Positions 15,526-24,338 of a stretch of 64,000 nt of DNA are shown in pieces. Each line of letters opens with the position of its first letter. Positions within the stretch are counted from its first letter, which is position 1. The DNA is from Candidatus Zixiibacteriota bacterium (lineage in GTDB: Bacteria; RBG-13-66-14; B26-G2; WVWN01). The notes under the pieces are model-generated. The model was not told where the DNA came from, made no database searches, and saw only the letters and a program-made list of their open reading frames with translations. A program made the position numbers and the translations under genes. The DNA is taken from positions 1 through 64,000 of the forward strand of contig JAUWLW010000005.1 in NCBI GenBank assembly GCA_030613505.1. The letters run 5' to 3'.

Positions 15526-16473
15526 ATGGCCGTAGAAGAACACGAGCTCGCCGTCGTGGGCGGCGGCCCCGCGGGCCTGACCACGGGTATTTACGCGGCC
15601 CGCAGCCGCGTAGACGCGATACTTCTGGAGGCCAAACCGTTGACGGGAGGCCAGATCTTACTAGCCGACGTCATCGAGAATTACCCGGGCTTCCCCGAAC
15701 CTCTCTCCGGCGCCGAACTGATAGAAAAGATGCAAAAACAAGCCGAGCGCTTCGGCCTGCAATTCGGCACGGCCGAAGTAACCAACGTTCGCGCTTTAAA
15801 ACGAAAATACCTTCTGGAAAGCGCGAAGGCCGATTACCTGGCGGAAGCGGTCGTCGTCGCGACCGGGACCGAAAGCCGCAAGCTCGGCGTGCCGGGCGAG
15901 GAGGATTTCTGGGGGATGGGCGTGTCGACTTGCGCCACGTGCGACGGGCCGCTCTACGGCGACAGGCCGGTGGCAGTAGTGGGCGGCGGCGACAGCGCCG
16001 TGAAGGAGGCCGTGTACCTCGCGAAGTTCGCGAGTAAAGTCTACGTTATCCACCGCCGGGACAGGCTGCGCGCCGAAAAAATCATACAGGAGCAAGCCTT
16101 CGCCCAGGAAAAGCTCGAGTTCGTTTGGTACACGGTCGTGACCGAGATGGTCGGCGGCGACAACGGCCTAACCGGCCTGAAGATCAAAAACGTCGAAACG
16201 GGAAACGAGCGTGAGCTGGACGTGGACTGCGTCTTCATCTACGTCGGCGTCGAACCGAATACCGGATTCGTAAAGGACCTGGTGGAGCTCGACGAGTCCG
16301 GCCTTATCGTAACGGACGAAGACATGCGGACCAGCGCGCCCGGCATCTTCGCCGCGGGCGATTGCCGCTCGAAGACCCTCAAGCAAGTCGCCACCGCGGT
16401 GGGCGAAGGGGCCGCGGCGGCCTTCTCCGCCCAGGAATACATCACCGGGGGGCCTTATGCCGGCAGCGGCTAA
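15526..16473 (+). CDS. trxB: Thioredoxin reductase (NADPH/FAD disulfide reductase)
   Basis: 315 residues. FAD site VVGGGPAGLTTGIYAARS at about 9-27, redox motif C136-A-T-C139 in the usual STCATCDG context, second nucleotide site VVGGGDSAVKEA, HRRDRLRA for NADPH, and the C-terminal FAD contact GIFAAGDCR. All key parts of the low-Mr thioredoxin reductase family are present. The stop overlaps the start of the first small selenoprotein candidate by 17 bp, so the reductase and the two membrane proteins are translationally linked. It may reduce them, or thioredoxin, as electron source; no thioredoxin gene lies in this operon. Confidence 0.95.
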   Translation: MAVEEHELAVVGGGPAGLTTGIYAARSRVDAILLEAKPLTGGQILLADVIENYPGFPEPLSGAELIEKMQKQAERFGLQFGTAEVTNVRALKRKYLLESAKADYLAEAVVVATGTESRKLGVPGEEDFWGMGVSTCATCDGPLYGDRPVAVVGGGDSAVKEAVYLAKFASKVYVIHRRDRLRAEKIIQEQAFAQEKLEFVWYTVVTEMVGGDNGLTGLKIKNVETGNERELDVDCVFIYVGVEPNTGFVKDLVELDESGLIVTDEDMRTSAPGIFAAGDCRSKTLKQVATAVGEGAAAAFSAQEYITGGPYAGSG

Positions 16474-16633
16474 AGTACTCCTGGGGGCGCTGGTTGGCGG
16501 CGCGCTGGGGTTCGGTTGGTTTTACCTAACGCGTTGCGCCGGCTCGGTTTGACCGGTGAGCTCGAGCCCGTGGCTCACGGGCGGCTTGGGCTCGGTAATC
16601 GGGGTGCTGTTCGCCACGTTGGCATGGCGGTGA
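16457..16633 (+). CDS. Candidate selenoprotein 1: small membrane protein with C-x4-U
   Basis: 58 residues if the in-frame TGA at 16550-16552 is read as selenocysteine (U32). The frame opens with ATG inside the end of trxB and runs to TGA at 16631. Residues 7-24 are a Gly-rich membrane helix (VLLGALVGGALGFGWFYL). Then come C27-AGSV-U32-PVSSSPWLTGG and a second hydrophobic segment. The layout (GxxxG helix, Cys, CP-x-x-S-x-P, Gly-rich helix) resembles the small DUF6132-type membrane proteins, in which Cys occupies the U position; that match is from memory. The downstream gene has TGA at the matching site. Only 31 codons precede the TGA, so without Sec the product would be a useless stub. Confidence 0.8.
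16553..16582 (+). promoter_or_regulatory. Possible SECIS hairpin after the first UGA
   Basis: Directly behind the TGA two alternative stems can form: GTGAGC/GCTCAC (16556-16561 with 16573-16578) and GCCCGTG/CACGGGC (16566-16572 with 16576-16582, loop GCT). Bacterial SECIS elements sit just 3' of the UGA within the reading frame. No strict consensus exists to confirm it. Confidence 0.45.
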
Positions 16634-16634
16634 T

Positions 16635-16820
16635 ATGCTCAAGCTCGGCATAGCGGCGTTGCTGGGGGCCGCGGGTTTCGCCGCGGGGTACTATTTCCAT
16701 CAACTCATGCTGGCGCCGGCGGATTGCGTTACTTGAGCCAGCCAGGGCTCGCCCTGGGTTACCGGGGCCATCGTCGCCGCCGTCGGCGTCATCGTCGCGT
16801 TGATGATAAAGACGAAGTAA
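16635..16820 (+). CDS. Candidate selenoprotein 2: small membrane protein with C-x2-U
   Basis: 61 residues with the in-frame TGA at 16734-16736 read as U34. The ATG lies one base behind the stop of its partner. Residues 3-27 form a Gly/Ala-rich membrane helix, then C31-VT-U34-ASQGSPWVTG and a second helix to residue 58. Aligned without gaps from U onward, it shares U-x4-SPW-x-TG with candidate 1, so the two are tandem paralogues and both place UGA at the same site next to a Cys. C-x2-U is a classical redox motif. Likely a membrane thiol/selenol relay with the upstream thioredoxin reductase; this role is inference. Confidence 0.8.
16737..16757 (+). promoter_or_regulatory. Possible SECIS hairpin after the second UGA
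   Basis: A 6-bp perfect stem CCAGGG/CCCTGG (16742-16747 with 16752-16757) with tetraloop CTCG begins 5 nt after the TGA, in the right place for a bacterial SECIS. Confidence 0.45.
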
Positions 16821-16838
16821 AACCGTTCATAAAGAAAT

Positions 16839-16864
16839 CGCCGGCCTCCGGGCCGGCGTTTTTT
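16839..16864 (+). terminator. Rho-independent terminator of the trxB-selenoprotein operon
   Basis: Stem CGCCGGCC/GGCCGGCG, loop TCCG, six T, 18 bp behind the second selenoprotein stop. It marks the operon end and shows that the frame past the UGA is transcribed. Confidence 0.9.
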
Positions 16865-16886
16865 ACGCGCGCGCGTCCCCACAAGG

Positions 16887-17855
16887 TTAAACTTCCACGG
16901 CGTACCGCGACGCCTCCAACGCCACCATTTTGTCCCAAGGGCCGAGCCTTTCCTCGGCCGCTTTCATAACGGCGCGCCCGCTTACGTCCAGGCCGAAGAG
17001 CGCCGCGGCGAAGGCGTCCGCTTCCGCCGGCCTGGCACCGGCGACGATTATCCCCAAGCCCTCGACGTCGTCGTAGCGGTCGCCCCAGGACGTTTCGTGT
17101 GCGCCACCCTCGCGGACACGGACGGCGTGGTAAATCGCCTCGCACACGCCGACGACGCGGAAGTAGGCGCCGTACAACAGGCAAACGTCGGTTATGGCCT
17201 CCGGCAGGCGCTCGTGGTACGCCGACCGATTAGGTTCCGGGATAAGGCCGAACATATTCTTTAGCGAAAGGCTGAAGCCGGCGGTCGCCGAAGCGGGGTC
17301 GGCGACTTTTATGCGCGCGAGGCTGAGGAGCGGCCGGCCGCGGAACGCCAAGAGCTTCTCGGGAAACGCGCCGTACAATTCGTCGAAGACGAGCGGCGCG
17401 CCCGAGCCCTCGAGCGCGGCGCGGACTTCGCCTTCGGGGACCGTACGCCCCTCCCACACCTCGTCGGTGACGTTCACGTACGTCACGTCGTCGCGGCCGA
17501 GGACGGCATCCAGGCCGAAGCGGGCGAAGTACGCGGCCTCCTGCTCGCGGATCCAATCCCAATTTTCGCGGCCGTTATCAGGCGTGACGTCGCGCGAGCC
17601 ATCGTTGCGCATCGCTGCGTGGCCCTCGATTACGATTTTTTCGCCGTCGACGGCGTCGCACGCCAGCGCCAACGTCGCGGCGTCGGTGAATTGTCCCGGG
17701 TACGGGCTGAACCAGTTGGTTTTTATTAGAACCGGGCCCTCGTCCGCGCCGAGCATCCGGAGGATGTCGCGCATCGGCGCAACGTCGCGCACGCCGCGCG
17801 CAAAATAGAGGTCCTCCTTTATTTCGTGGACGCGCAGGCCTTCGTAGACCGGCAC
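16887..17855 (-). CDS. DUF362 domain protein
   Basis: 322 residues, GTG start with AAAGGAGAG 7 nt upstream. The conserved DUF362 features are VLIKTNWFSPYPGQFTD near residues 40-60, an acidic IVIEGHAAM segment, and FSLSLKNMFGLIPEPNRSAYH at about 205-225. No ferredoxin-type cysteines follow, so this is the short form without the 4Fe-4S domain. The family is of unsettled biochemical role. It begins right behind the stop of the DUF1844 gene, so the two are co-transcribed. Confidence 0.8.
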   Translation of the reverse strand: MPVYEGLRVHEIKEDLYFARGVRDVAPMRDILRMLGADEGPVLIKTNWFSPYPGQFTDAATLALACDAVDGEKIVIEGHAAMRNDGSRDVTPDNGRENWDWIREQEAAYFARFGLDAVLGRDDVTYVNVTDEVWEGRTVPEGEVRAALEGSGAPLVFDELYGAFPEKLLAFRGRPLLSLARIKVADPASATAGFSLSLKNMFGLIPEPNRSAYHERLPEAITDVCLLYGAYFRVVGVCEAIYHAVRVREGGAHETSWGDRYDDVEGLGIIVAGARPAEADAFAAALFGLDVSGRAVMKAAEERLGPWDKMVALEASRYAVEV

Positions 17856-17857
17856 CG

Positions 17858-18382
17858 CTAGCTCTCCTTTTTCTTTTCTTTGGGGGCGCGGCCGTTCTTG
17901 GCCGCTTTTTTCTTAGGCTTTTCCTCGGCCGCCTTTTCGGCTTTTACCGCTTCGGCTTCCGCTTTCGCGGTCGGCTCTTCCTCGCCTTCCGCGGCCGCGG
18001 CGTCCTCGCCGGCTCCTACCTTTTCCTCCTCGACCTCGGCCTCCGCCGTCGGTTCCGCGGCGCCTCCCGCTTCCGCCTCCGGCGCGGGTTCCTTCTCCTC
18101 CGCGGCCGGTTCGCGCTTGCTCTCGTCGACGAAATTCAGTTGCAGCTCCGTAATAAGGCCGGTTAGGACGCGGCGTTCGCGGTCCGTCACGTTGCCCTCG
18201 GTCTTTTTGCGGAACATGACCAGAACGTCTATCGTCCCGTGGGCGGCGTCGAGGTCCCGCTCGACTTTCCCGGTAAACGGGTTCGCTATCTTACCCATCT
18301 GCTGCATCGCCGCGGCGTGGAACGAGTACATTATCGAGAGAAACAGCGCTTCGTCTCTGTCGAAATTATTTTCTTCGGCCAT
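17858..18382 (-). CDS. DUF1844 protein with long acidic/basic low-complexity tail
   Basis: 174 residues, ATG with AAGGGTAGG upstream. The first 90 residues match DUF1844: EALFLSIMYSFHAAAMQQMG, DLDAAHGTIDVLVMFRKKTEGN and LTGLITELQLNFV. From about residue 95 the chain is Ala/Glu-rich and ends in a Lys-rich block (KPKKKAAKNGRAPKEKKKES). The domain is small and helical, found across many phyla with unknown function. Gene order upstream: homocysteine methyltransferase/MTHFR 30 bp away on the same strand. Confidence 0.85.
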   Translation of the reverse strand: MAEENNFDRDEALFLSIMYSFHAAAMQQMGKIANPFTGKVERDLDAAHGTIDVLVMFRKKTEGNVTDRERRVLTGLITELQLNFVDESKREPAAEEKEPAPEAEAGGAAEPTAEAEVEEEKVGAGEDAAAAEGEEEPTAKAEAEAVKAEKAAEEKPKKKAAKNGRAPKEKKKES

Positions 18383-18412
18383 GGATGCCTACCCTTATCG
18401 TAGCGGTTAACG

Positions 18413-20260
18413 TTATGCCAGTATCTCGCCCACCACGTCGAAGTCGCCGGGCGGCGGGATGATATATATTCCGCGGCAGGTATCGCGCACCCGCGCTAAA
18501 AGCTCGCGCGCGACCGCCAAGCCCTCGGCGCGCTCGGCCCCCTTGCCTTCCGCCGCCGCGGCTTCTATCCGCGCCAGCATCGCCGGCGGTACGTCGATGC
18601 CGGGGACCTCGAAGTGTAAGAACTGCGCGTGACGGAAAGATTTGAAGGGGAGGAGGCCGAGAATAACCGGTACCGGCGGCTCGCCGTAGCGCTCCAGGAA
18701 CTCGAGCCACACCGCGGCGTCGTAGAAAGGTTGCGTCATCGCGAAGTCGGCCCCGGCCGCAACCTTCTCCTCGAAACGTCGGTGTTCGCGGTCGACGTCG
18801 GCCGCCCCCGGATTCAACGCCACGCCCACCGTTACGTCGAAAGTTGCGCCGATAGCTTTGCCGGAGAGGTCGGCGCCGGAGCGTAATTTATCCACCAGGC
18901 GCACCAGACCGGTGGAGTCGAGGTCGAAAACCGACTTGGCCTTGGGGTAATCCCCCACCTCCGACGGGTCGCCGGTCAAGGCGAGGATCACGCCGATTCC
19001 CAGCGCCGCGGCGCCGACGAGCTCGGACTGAAGCCCCAGTAGGTTCCGGTCGCGACAGGTGAAGTGAAGTATGGGCTCGAGGCCTACCTCCTCGCGGATG
19101 ATATGGGCCAAAGCCACGGGAGACATCCTGACGCGCGCCAGCGGATTGTCGGCGACGTTGACGGCGTCGACGCCGAACCCGCGAAGCTGCGCGGCCGCTT
19201 CCAGCGCCGCCGCGTAATCGGGGCCGCGAGGCGGGTCGAGCTCCGCGGTGACGACGAACTGCCGCCCTAGCTTGTCCGCGAAACGCTCGCCCGGAGCCCG
19301 AGCGGGGGGTCCGTGGGGACGCGCTTCGGTTACCCGGGCGGCCGCAACCGGCGCCCGCCGGCCCGCGGGCCGCAGCCCGGCCAGCGCCTTCGCCACGGCC
19401 TCCACGTGCCGCGGCGTCGTACCGCAACAACCGCCGACGACGTTTACGCCCAGCTCGGCGAACAAGGGCGCGTACTCGGCGAAATACTCCGGCGTAGCGC
19501 CGAAGACGGCGTGGCCGCCTACGGTCGCGGGATACCCGGCGTTCGGCATGGCGCTCAGATACCACGCGGCGCCCGCCGGCGGGTGGCGCAAGACCCGTTC
19601 CGCGATAACGTCGTACGTCTCTTTGGGGCCGAGGTTGCAATTCAGGCCCACGACGTCGGCGCCGGCGGCCACGAGGGTTTTAAAAGCGGCTACCACGTCG
19701 TCGCCGAACTTCGTCGTCCCATCGGGCAGGACCGTCAACGAGACGACGGCCGGGAGGTCCGTAAGTTCCCGCCATACGGCGAGCGCGACTTCGGCCTCCA
19801 GCAGCGAAGACATCGTCTCGACGACGGCGAGGTCGACGCCCCCCTCCAGCAGGCCCGTCATCTGGTCGCGGAAGAACCCCCGGCCTTCGTCCTCCGTCAA
19901 GTAGCCGAAAGGCTTCATCACGGCCCCCAACGGCCCCACCGAGCCCGCGACGAACGCGTCGCCGCCGGCGGCCTGGCGCGCGACGGCCCCGGCCTTGGCG
20001 TTCAACTCGACTACGCGGCCCTCGAGGCCGAAGCGACTCAACTTGACGCCGTTAGCGGCGAAGGAGTTGGTTTCCAGGAGGCGCGCCCCCGCGGCCAGAT
20101 ACTCGCCGTGTACGCCGGCGACGACGTCCGGCCGGGTAGCGTTCAGTTCCTCGAGACAACGGCCGGCCTCCACCCCTTTGGAATACAGGTAGGTCCCCAT
20201 CGCGCCGTCGGCGACGGTTACGTTGTTTGCCAAGAAATCGAGGAAGTCGGAATTGCCCAT
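18413..20260 (-). CDS. Bifunctional homocysteine S-methyltransferase / methylenetetrahydrofolate reductase
   Basis: 615 residues from the ATG at 20260 (MGNSDFLDFL). An in-frame GTG at 20296 is possible; neither has a clear ribosome site. N-terminal part (about 1-300): homocysteine S-methyltransferase with VADGAMGTYLYSKG, VVGLNCNLGP and the zinc cysteines of VVGGCCGTTPRH. C-terminal part (about 325-615): MetF-type reductase, TAELDPPRG, ILHFTCRDRNLLGLQSEL, ILALTGDP and DFAMTQPFYD. Together these make methyl-THF and pass methyl groups to homocysteine to form methionine. The fused form is known in several phyla (YitJ-like). Acts in the cytosol; uses FAD and zinc. Confidence 0.93.
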   Translation of the reverse strand: MGNSDFLDFLANNVTVADGAMGTYLYSKGVEAGRCLEELNATRPDVVAGVHGEYLAAGARLLETNSFAANGVKLSRFGLEGRVVELNAKAGAVARQAAGGDAFVAGSVGPLGAVMKPFGYLTEDEGRGFFRDQMTGLLEGGVDLAVVETMSSLLEAEVALAVWRELTDLPAVVSLTVLPDGTTKFGDDVVAAFKTLVAAGADVVGLNCNLGPKETYDVIAERVLRHPPAGAAWYLSAMPNAGYPATVGGHAVFGATPEYFAEYAPLFAELGVNVVGGCCGTTPRHVEAVAKALAGLRPAGRRAPVAAARVTEARPHGPPARAPGERFADKLGRQFVVTAELDPPRGPDYAAALEAAAQLRGFGVDAVNVADNPLARVRMSPVALAHIIREEVGLEPILHFTCRDRNLLGLQSELVGAAALGIGVILALTGDPSEVGDYPKAKSVFDLDSTGLVRLVDKLRSGADLSGKAIGATFDVTVGVALNPGAADVDREHRRFEEKVAAGADFAMTQPFYDAAVWLEFLERYGEPPVPVILGLLPFKSFRHAQFLHFEVPGIDVPPAMLARIEAAAAEGKGAERAEGLAVARELLARVRDTCRGIYIIPPPGDFDVVGEILA

Positions 20261-20359
20261 AAATAACTCATTTCGGAGGCCGGTTACGGCGTTCACAGGA
20301 CGTTGGGTAAGATTATAACAAAAAATCGAGCTCGACGCCGCAAAACGAGTTCGGTTTCC

Positions 20360-20386
20360 AAAGCGAAAGGGCCGCTATTGCGGCCC
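20360..20386 (-). terminator. Terminator of the histone-like gene
   Basis: Stem GGGCCGC/GCGGCCC with a 4-nt loop, followed on the minus strand by TTTCGCTTT. It lies about 80 bp behind the stop at 20468. Confidence 0.6.
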
Positions 20387-20467
20387 CTCGTAACCCCGGC
20401 CCAAGCCGAGGCATAACCAACAAAGAAGATTAAACGTTAGCCTTCGCCAACAACCGAACGCCGTACG

Positions 20468-20674
20468 CTACTTCCTCTTGGGAGCAGCCTTCTTCCTGGT
20501 AGTAGCCCTCTTCTTCGCGGTAGTCTTCTTCTTAGGGGCAGCTTTCTTCCTGGTAGTAGTTTTCTTCTTGGGTGTAATTTTCTTCTTGGCGACCGGCTTT
20601 CTCTTAGTCGTCTTCTTTGCGGTCTTCTTCTTCACTGCGGTCTTCTTCTTCGCTGCTGTCTTCTTCACCGGCAT
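20468..20674 (-). CDS. Histone H1-like Lys/Ala/Thr-rich DNA-binding protein
   Basis: 68 residues from the ATG at 20674 (AAGGAAGG about 11 nt upstream); a GTG at 20686 would add four residues but sits only 2 nt from that site. Almost the whole chain consists of AAPKKKTT / TTRKKAA / KKTAAKKK blocks, resembling the C-terminal tail of eukaryotic H1 and bacterial HC1/AlgP-type proteins. Such proteins bind DNA or RNA without a fold of their own. The 9-12-codon repeats make it prone to slippage. It lies between a 24-residue Lys-rich frame and the MTHFR fusion. Confidence 0.8.
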   Translation of the reverse strand: MPVKKTAAKKKTAVKKKTAKKTTKRKPVAKKKITPKKKTTTRKKAAPKKKTTAKKRATTRKKAAPKRK

Positions 20675-20807
20675 CTTTTTCACCACCTTCCTTTCGGGAA
20701 AACCCTGGGCAGCCGTGCCCCTACCCGGGCGAAAACGCCGTACTACCGGCCCGAGCCGTCGCGCGCCGGCACGTACGTCCCAACCGGCGGCCCGGGTTCC
20801 TACTAAA

Positions 20808-20882
20808 TTACTTCTTCTTATTAGCGCACTTCTTCATGGTCGTCGTTTCCTTTTTCTTCGTTGCCTTCTTCTCGGTTGCCAT
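20808..20882 (-). CDS. 24-residue Lys-rich peptide, possible gene
   Basis: ATG to TAA encodes MATEKKATKKKETTTMKKC plus ANKKK. GAGAGGAGG lies about 14 nt upstream, slightly far. Composition is like the histone-like protein 130 bp downstream, so it may be a tiny relative or a decayed fragment of such a gene. One Cys. No further support. Confidence 0.4.
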   Translation of the reverse strand: MATEKKATKKKETTTMKKCANKKK

Positions 20883-20924
20883 CGCGGATTCGTCCGCCTC
20901 CTCTCGCGCGGCCGCGGCCTGCCG

Positions 20925-23450
20925 CTAGCCGCACCTCGTAAACCCGCAAGCCCGACACGTCAAACACCCCTCGGCGATTTCCAAAAGGCCGGAACACTCC
21001 GGGCATTGGGGGCCGACGTTGGCGAGCTCTTTCAACATCCGTTCCCGCCGCAGGGCTTCTACCTCTTCCATGGCGGGCCCGGCGTCGAAGAGCGGCGTCG
21101 TCTTGACACCCATATGACGTTCGACAACGATGCCGATAGCGTCGGGACAACTGAGTATAGCCTCACCGTTTTGCCACGTCGGCATCGGGCAACGAATCCC
21201 GCGAAGCTGTTTTATTATAGACTTGACGGTGACGCCGGCGCGAAGGGCCAGCGATATGAGCCGCGAGGACGCCTCGGAATGGGACGAAATACAACCGCCC
21301 GATTTCCCCATTTTAGCGAAGACTTCGCACAGCCCATTATCGTCCCAGTTCAACGTAACGTAGAGGTTCCCGCAGCCGGTGGCGACTTTCTCGGTAATGC
21401 CGTAAGTAATGGCGGGCCTGGGCCTCGGCGCTACTCTTATTGGGAGCGGCGCGACGCCCGGCGCCGCGGCCCCCTCGGCCGTCGCCTCGCCCACGTTCAA
21501 CACCTGCAACGAACGCGAGCCGTCGCGATATATGGTCACGCCTTTGCATCCCAGTTCGTAGGCCAATAAGTACGCCTTCTCTACGTCCTCCAACGTAGCC
21601 GACTTCGGGAAGTTAATGGTCTTGGAGACGGCGTTGTCGGTGTACTTCTGGAAGGCTGCCTGGATGCGAACGTGCCACTCCGGCGACACGTCGTGCGCGG
21701 TGACGAAAATCCGTTTTAACTCGTCCGGGACGTCTTCGCGTTTCTGGATGGATTCGCCGCGGGCGAGGCTCTCGAACAGGTCTTCGCCGGCGACCCCGCC
21801 GTTCTCGGCCGCCTTGGCGAAAAGGGGATTTACCTCCACGAGTTTGTCGTCGTCCAGGACGCGGCGGTAGAAGCACAACGCGAAAAAAGGCTCTATGCCG
21901 CCGCTCACGCCGACGATGATACTTATAGTGCCGGTGGGCGCCACGGTGGTAGTGGTGGCGTTGCGCAAGCGAGCGCCGCCCGGGCGGTCGTAAACGCTGC
22001 CACGGAAGTTCGGAAAGACGCCCCGCTCCTCCGAGAGCCGGGCCGACGCTCGCTTGGACTCGATGTCGACGAATTCCATTACCTGGCAGGCGACGTCCTC
22101 CGCCTCCTCCGAATCGTACGGGATCCAAAGTTCTACGAGGAGGTCGGCGAAACCCATGACGCCCAAACCTATTTTCCTGTTGGCCTGGGTGTTCTGCTCT
22201 ATCTCGGGGAGGGGGTAACGATTGACGTCGATTACGTTGTCCAGGAAGTGGACGGCGGCGTGGACCGTGCGGCCGAGCCGCTCCCAGTCGATTACCTTCC
22301 GGCCCTTTTCCTCCCGCACCATCAGGCCCAGGTTGACCGAACCCAGGTTGCACGACTCGTACGGCAGAAGCGGTTGCTCGCCGCACGGGTTGGTGGATTC
22401 GATCGTACCCACGTGCAGCGTGGGGTTGGCGGCGTTGACGCGGTCGATAAAAATTATACCCGGCTCGCCGTTGCCGTGGGCCATCTCGACGATTTTGTTG
22501 AAGACCCTGGCCGCCGGCAACCGGCCGGCCTCCTCGCCGGTTCGAGGATTGACTAGGGCGTACGTCTCCTCCGCGGTCAAGGCGGCCACGAACTCGTCCG
22601 TGAGCGCCACCGAGATGTTGAAATTATTGAGGTGATTCTCGTCGGCCTTACACGTGATGAACTCCATGATATCGGGATGGTCGACGCGCAGTATCCCCAT
22701 GTTGGCGCCGCGCCGGGTACCGCCTTGCTTTATGGCCTCGGTCGCCGCGTCGAAGACCTGCATAAAGGAGATAGGCCCGCTCGAGATACCCTTGGTGGAC
22801 ATGACGACGTCGTTCTTGGGGCGGAGGCGGGAGAAGGAGAAGCCGGTACCCCCGCCGCTCTTGTGTATAAGCGCCGTGTCCTTTATGGCCTCGAAAATGG
22901 AATCCATCGAGTCCTCGACCGGCAGGACGAAGCACGCCGAGAGTTGACCCAGCTCGCGGCCGGCGTTCATAAGCGTGGGCGAATTAGGCATGAACTCGCT
23001 TCGCGCCATTATGCCGAAGAACTCGCGGGCCACGGGCTCGATGTCCGCCATGGGGTTGTAAATCCGTTCCGCCTCCGCCACCGCCCACGCCACCCGCCAG
23101 AACATCTCGCGGGGCTCCTCTACCGGGTTCCCCTCCTCGTCGCGCCGCAAGTAGCGTCGCTTCAGAACCTCTAACGCGTTATCGGACAGCTCCACGTCGG
23201 GCTCTTCCCACTCTTCGTCCTCCGCCGCCGGCACGTTGCGCTCCCACCCGGCTTCCGCTTCCTTGACTTTGGCCCTAACGACGCCCTCCAAAACTTCGCC
23301 GCCGAAGTTGCCCAGGTCCTCGAGCTCGTCCAACGCTTCGATGATTATTCTTTCCGCTTGCGACCCGCGCACGCCCATCTCGTTCAACAACGCGCGCGCC
23401 TCCAGCCGCGCTCTGAAGCGCGCCGACTTCCGCCCTGCTCCTACCGCCAT
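20925..23450 (-). CDS. nrdJ: Adenosylcobalamin-dependent (class II) ribonucleotide reductase
   Basis: 841 residues. Makes deoxyribonucleotides with a cobalamin-derived thiyl radical, without oxygen. Seen in order: an N-terminal region with [38 protein letters not shown], the redox Cys in [29 protein letters not shown], the active-site [20 protein letters not shown] with Cys and Glu, [14 protein letters not shown], and at the C-terminus a four-cysteine zinc ribbon (CPECSG...CLTCRACG) ending CG. No nrdAB or nrdD is seen. A strong promoter with an internal palindrome lies about 140 bp upstream; no cobalamin riboswitch is recognisable in the leader. Confidence 0.96.
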   Translation of the reverse strand: MAVGAGRKSARFRARLEARALLNEMGVRGSQAERIIIEALDELEDLGNFGGEVLEGVVRAKVKEAEAGWERNVPAAEDEEWEEPDVELSDNALEVLKRRYLRRDEEGNPVEEPREMFWRVAWAVAEAERIYNPMADIEPVAREFFGIMARSEFMPNSPTLMNAGRELGQLSACFVLPVEDSMDSIFEAIKDTALIHKSGGGTGFSFSRLRPKNDVVMSTKGISSGPISFMQVFDAATEAIKQGGTRRGANMGILRVDHPDIMEFITCKADENHLNNFNISVALTDEFVAALTAEETYALVNPRTGEEAGRLPAARVFNKIVEMAHGNGEPGIIFIDRVNAANPTLHVGTIESTNPCGEQPLLPYESCNLGSVNLGLMVREEKGRKVIDWERLGRTVHAAVHFLDNVIDVNRYPLPEIEQNTQANRKIGLGVMGFADLLVELWIPYDSEEAEDVACQVMEFVDIESKRASARLSEERGVFPNFRGSVYDRPGGARLRNATTTTVAPTGTISIIVGVSGGIEPFFALCFYRRVLDDDKLVEVNPLFAKAAENGGVAGEDLFESLARGESIQKREDVPDELKRIFVTAHDVSPEWHVRIQAAFQKYTDNAVSKTINFPKSATLEDVEKAYLLAYELGCKGVTIYRDGSRSLQVLNVGEATAEGAAAPGVAPLPIRVAPRPRPAITYGITEKVATGCGNLYVTLNWDDNGLCEVFAKMGKSGGCISSHSEASSRLISLALRAGVTVKSIIKQLRGIRCPMPTWQNGEAILSCPDAIGIVVERHMGVKTTPLFDAGPAMEEVEALRRERMLKELANVGPQCPECSGLLEIAEGCLTCRACGFTRCG

Positions 23451-23590
23451 GACGTCACGACTTCCTCTGTTGCGCGTATGTCCCTATCCACGACCACCGG
23501 CCCGCTCTCGACCTCGGAAAAACGAAACAAACGACACATTACCTTAACCGACCCGTAGGGTCGAAATCCCATATATCGTATGCCGCCGGT

Positions 23591-23619
23591 ATTCTACACC
23601 CCAACATATTGGGTGTCAA
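23591..23619 (-). promoter_or_regulatory. nrdJ promoter with a palindromic operator between -35 and -10
   Basis: Minus strand: TTGACA (23619-23614), exactly 17 bp, TAGAAT (23596-23591). The spacer and box edges form an inverted repeat with outer arms ACACCC/GGGTGT (23596-23616). A repressor bound here would block RNA polymerase. NrdR is the natural candidate because its boxes begin ACAC and end GTGT, but they are usually 16 bp long; this one is 21 bp. Confidence 0.7.
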
Positions 23620-23723
23620 GGAAAAAATGACCGGTCGGGCGGCGGCCCAGCGCTCCCGGCGCCGATGACCCGCGCCGCCGAGCGTAGCGGGCCGGCTAGC
23701 CGGGGCGGCGACCGCCGCTCAAT

Positions 23724-24185
23724 CTACGTCTTCGGTTCTAGGAAGGCGGCTTTCTTGGCCTCGGTCCACTTCGCCTCGGCATCGATAGCCAACTCGAGCG
23801 AGCTCAGGTCGCTCGCCGGCGCGCGCAGGCTCTTAACGTAAAGGGCCATCGCCTCCGCGGCCAGGTTGAAGGGCGCCGCCGACTCCTCGTCGTCGCCCGC
23901 TTTGGCGGCGAGCCCCTCGAAGTCGTTTTGAAATCCCTCGAGCTTGGCGGCAAGCTCTTCGGCGGCCGTGTTAGTAACGTCGTGCGCCTTCATATACTCG
24001 TCTACTTCCGCGACCTTGACCCGGAACGTACCCTGCAAGTCCTCCGGCGGTACCGCGGGTACGCCGGCCTCCGCGGCTGTCTCTTCCGCGGTGGCGGGCT
24101 CCTCGGCCTTCTTTCCGCACGCCGCCAAGACCAGAACCACCGGCAAGACCAAACTCAAACCGGTTAGTCTATAAAAGTTTTTCAA
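23724..24185 (-). CDS. Hypothetical lipoprotein
   Basis: 153 residues, TTG start with AGGAGG 7 nt upstream. Signal MKNFYRLTGLSLVLPVVLVL with lipobox LAAC; Cys23 would be lipidated. An Ala/Glu/Pro linker precedes a helical domain (VKVAEVDEYMKAHDVTN, AAKLEGFQNDFEGLAAKA). Charged, likely four-helix or coiled. No family recognised. Divergent from the phosphomannomutase gene. Confidence 0.82.
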   Translation of the reverse strand: MKNFYRLTGLSLVLPVVLVLAACGKKAEEPATAEETAAEAGVPAVPPEDLQGTFRVKVAEVDEYMKAHDVTNTAAEELAAKLEGFQNDFEGLAAKAGDDEESAAPFNLAAEAMALYVKSLRAPASDLSSLELAIDAEAKWTEAKKAAFLEPKT

Positions 24186-24281
24186 CTCGCACCTCCTGGA
24201 TGGGTTTTCAGTTGCGCATTATTACCACAACGAGGCGAGTTTGACAAGACGCTTCGCACGCCTGGGCGGATTTTTTCGTTC

Positions 24282-24310
24282 TTACGAACGCGCGCCTAAT
24301 TTGCTATACT
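24282..24310 (+). promoter_or_regulatory. Candidate promoter of the phosphomannomutase gene
   Basis: TTACGA, 17 bp, TATACT; the -10 box ends 28 bp before the GTG at 24339. Confidence 0.5.
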
Positions 24311-24338
24311 CGAGTAAAGATTTAAAAGGAGCGTCGCG

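Noticed and set aside
23545-23575. T-loop-like GGGTCGAAATCCC suggesting a tRNA
   Set aside because: No TTC in the loop, no acceptor or anticodon arms around it.
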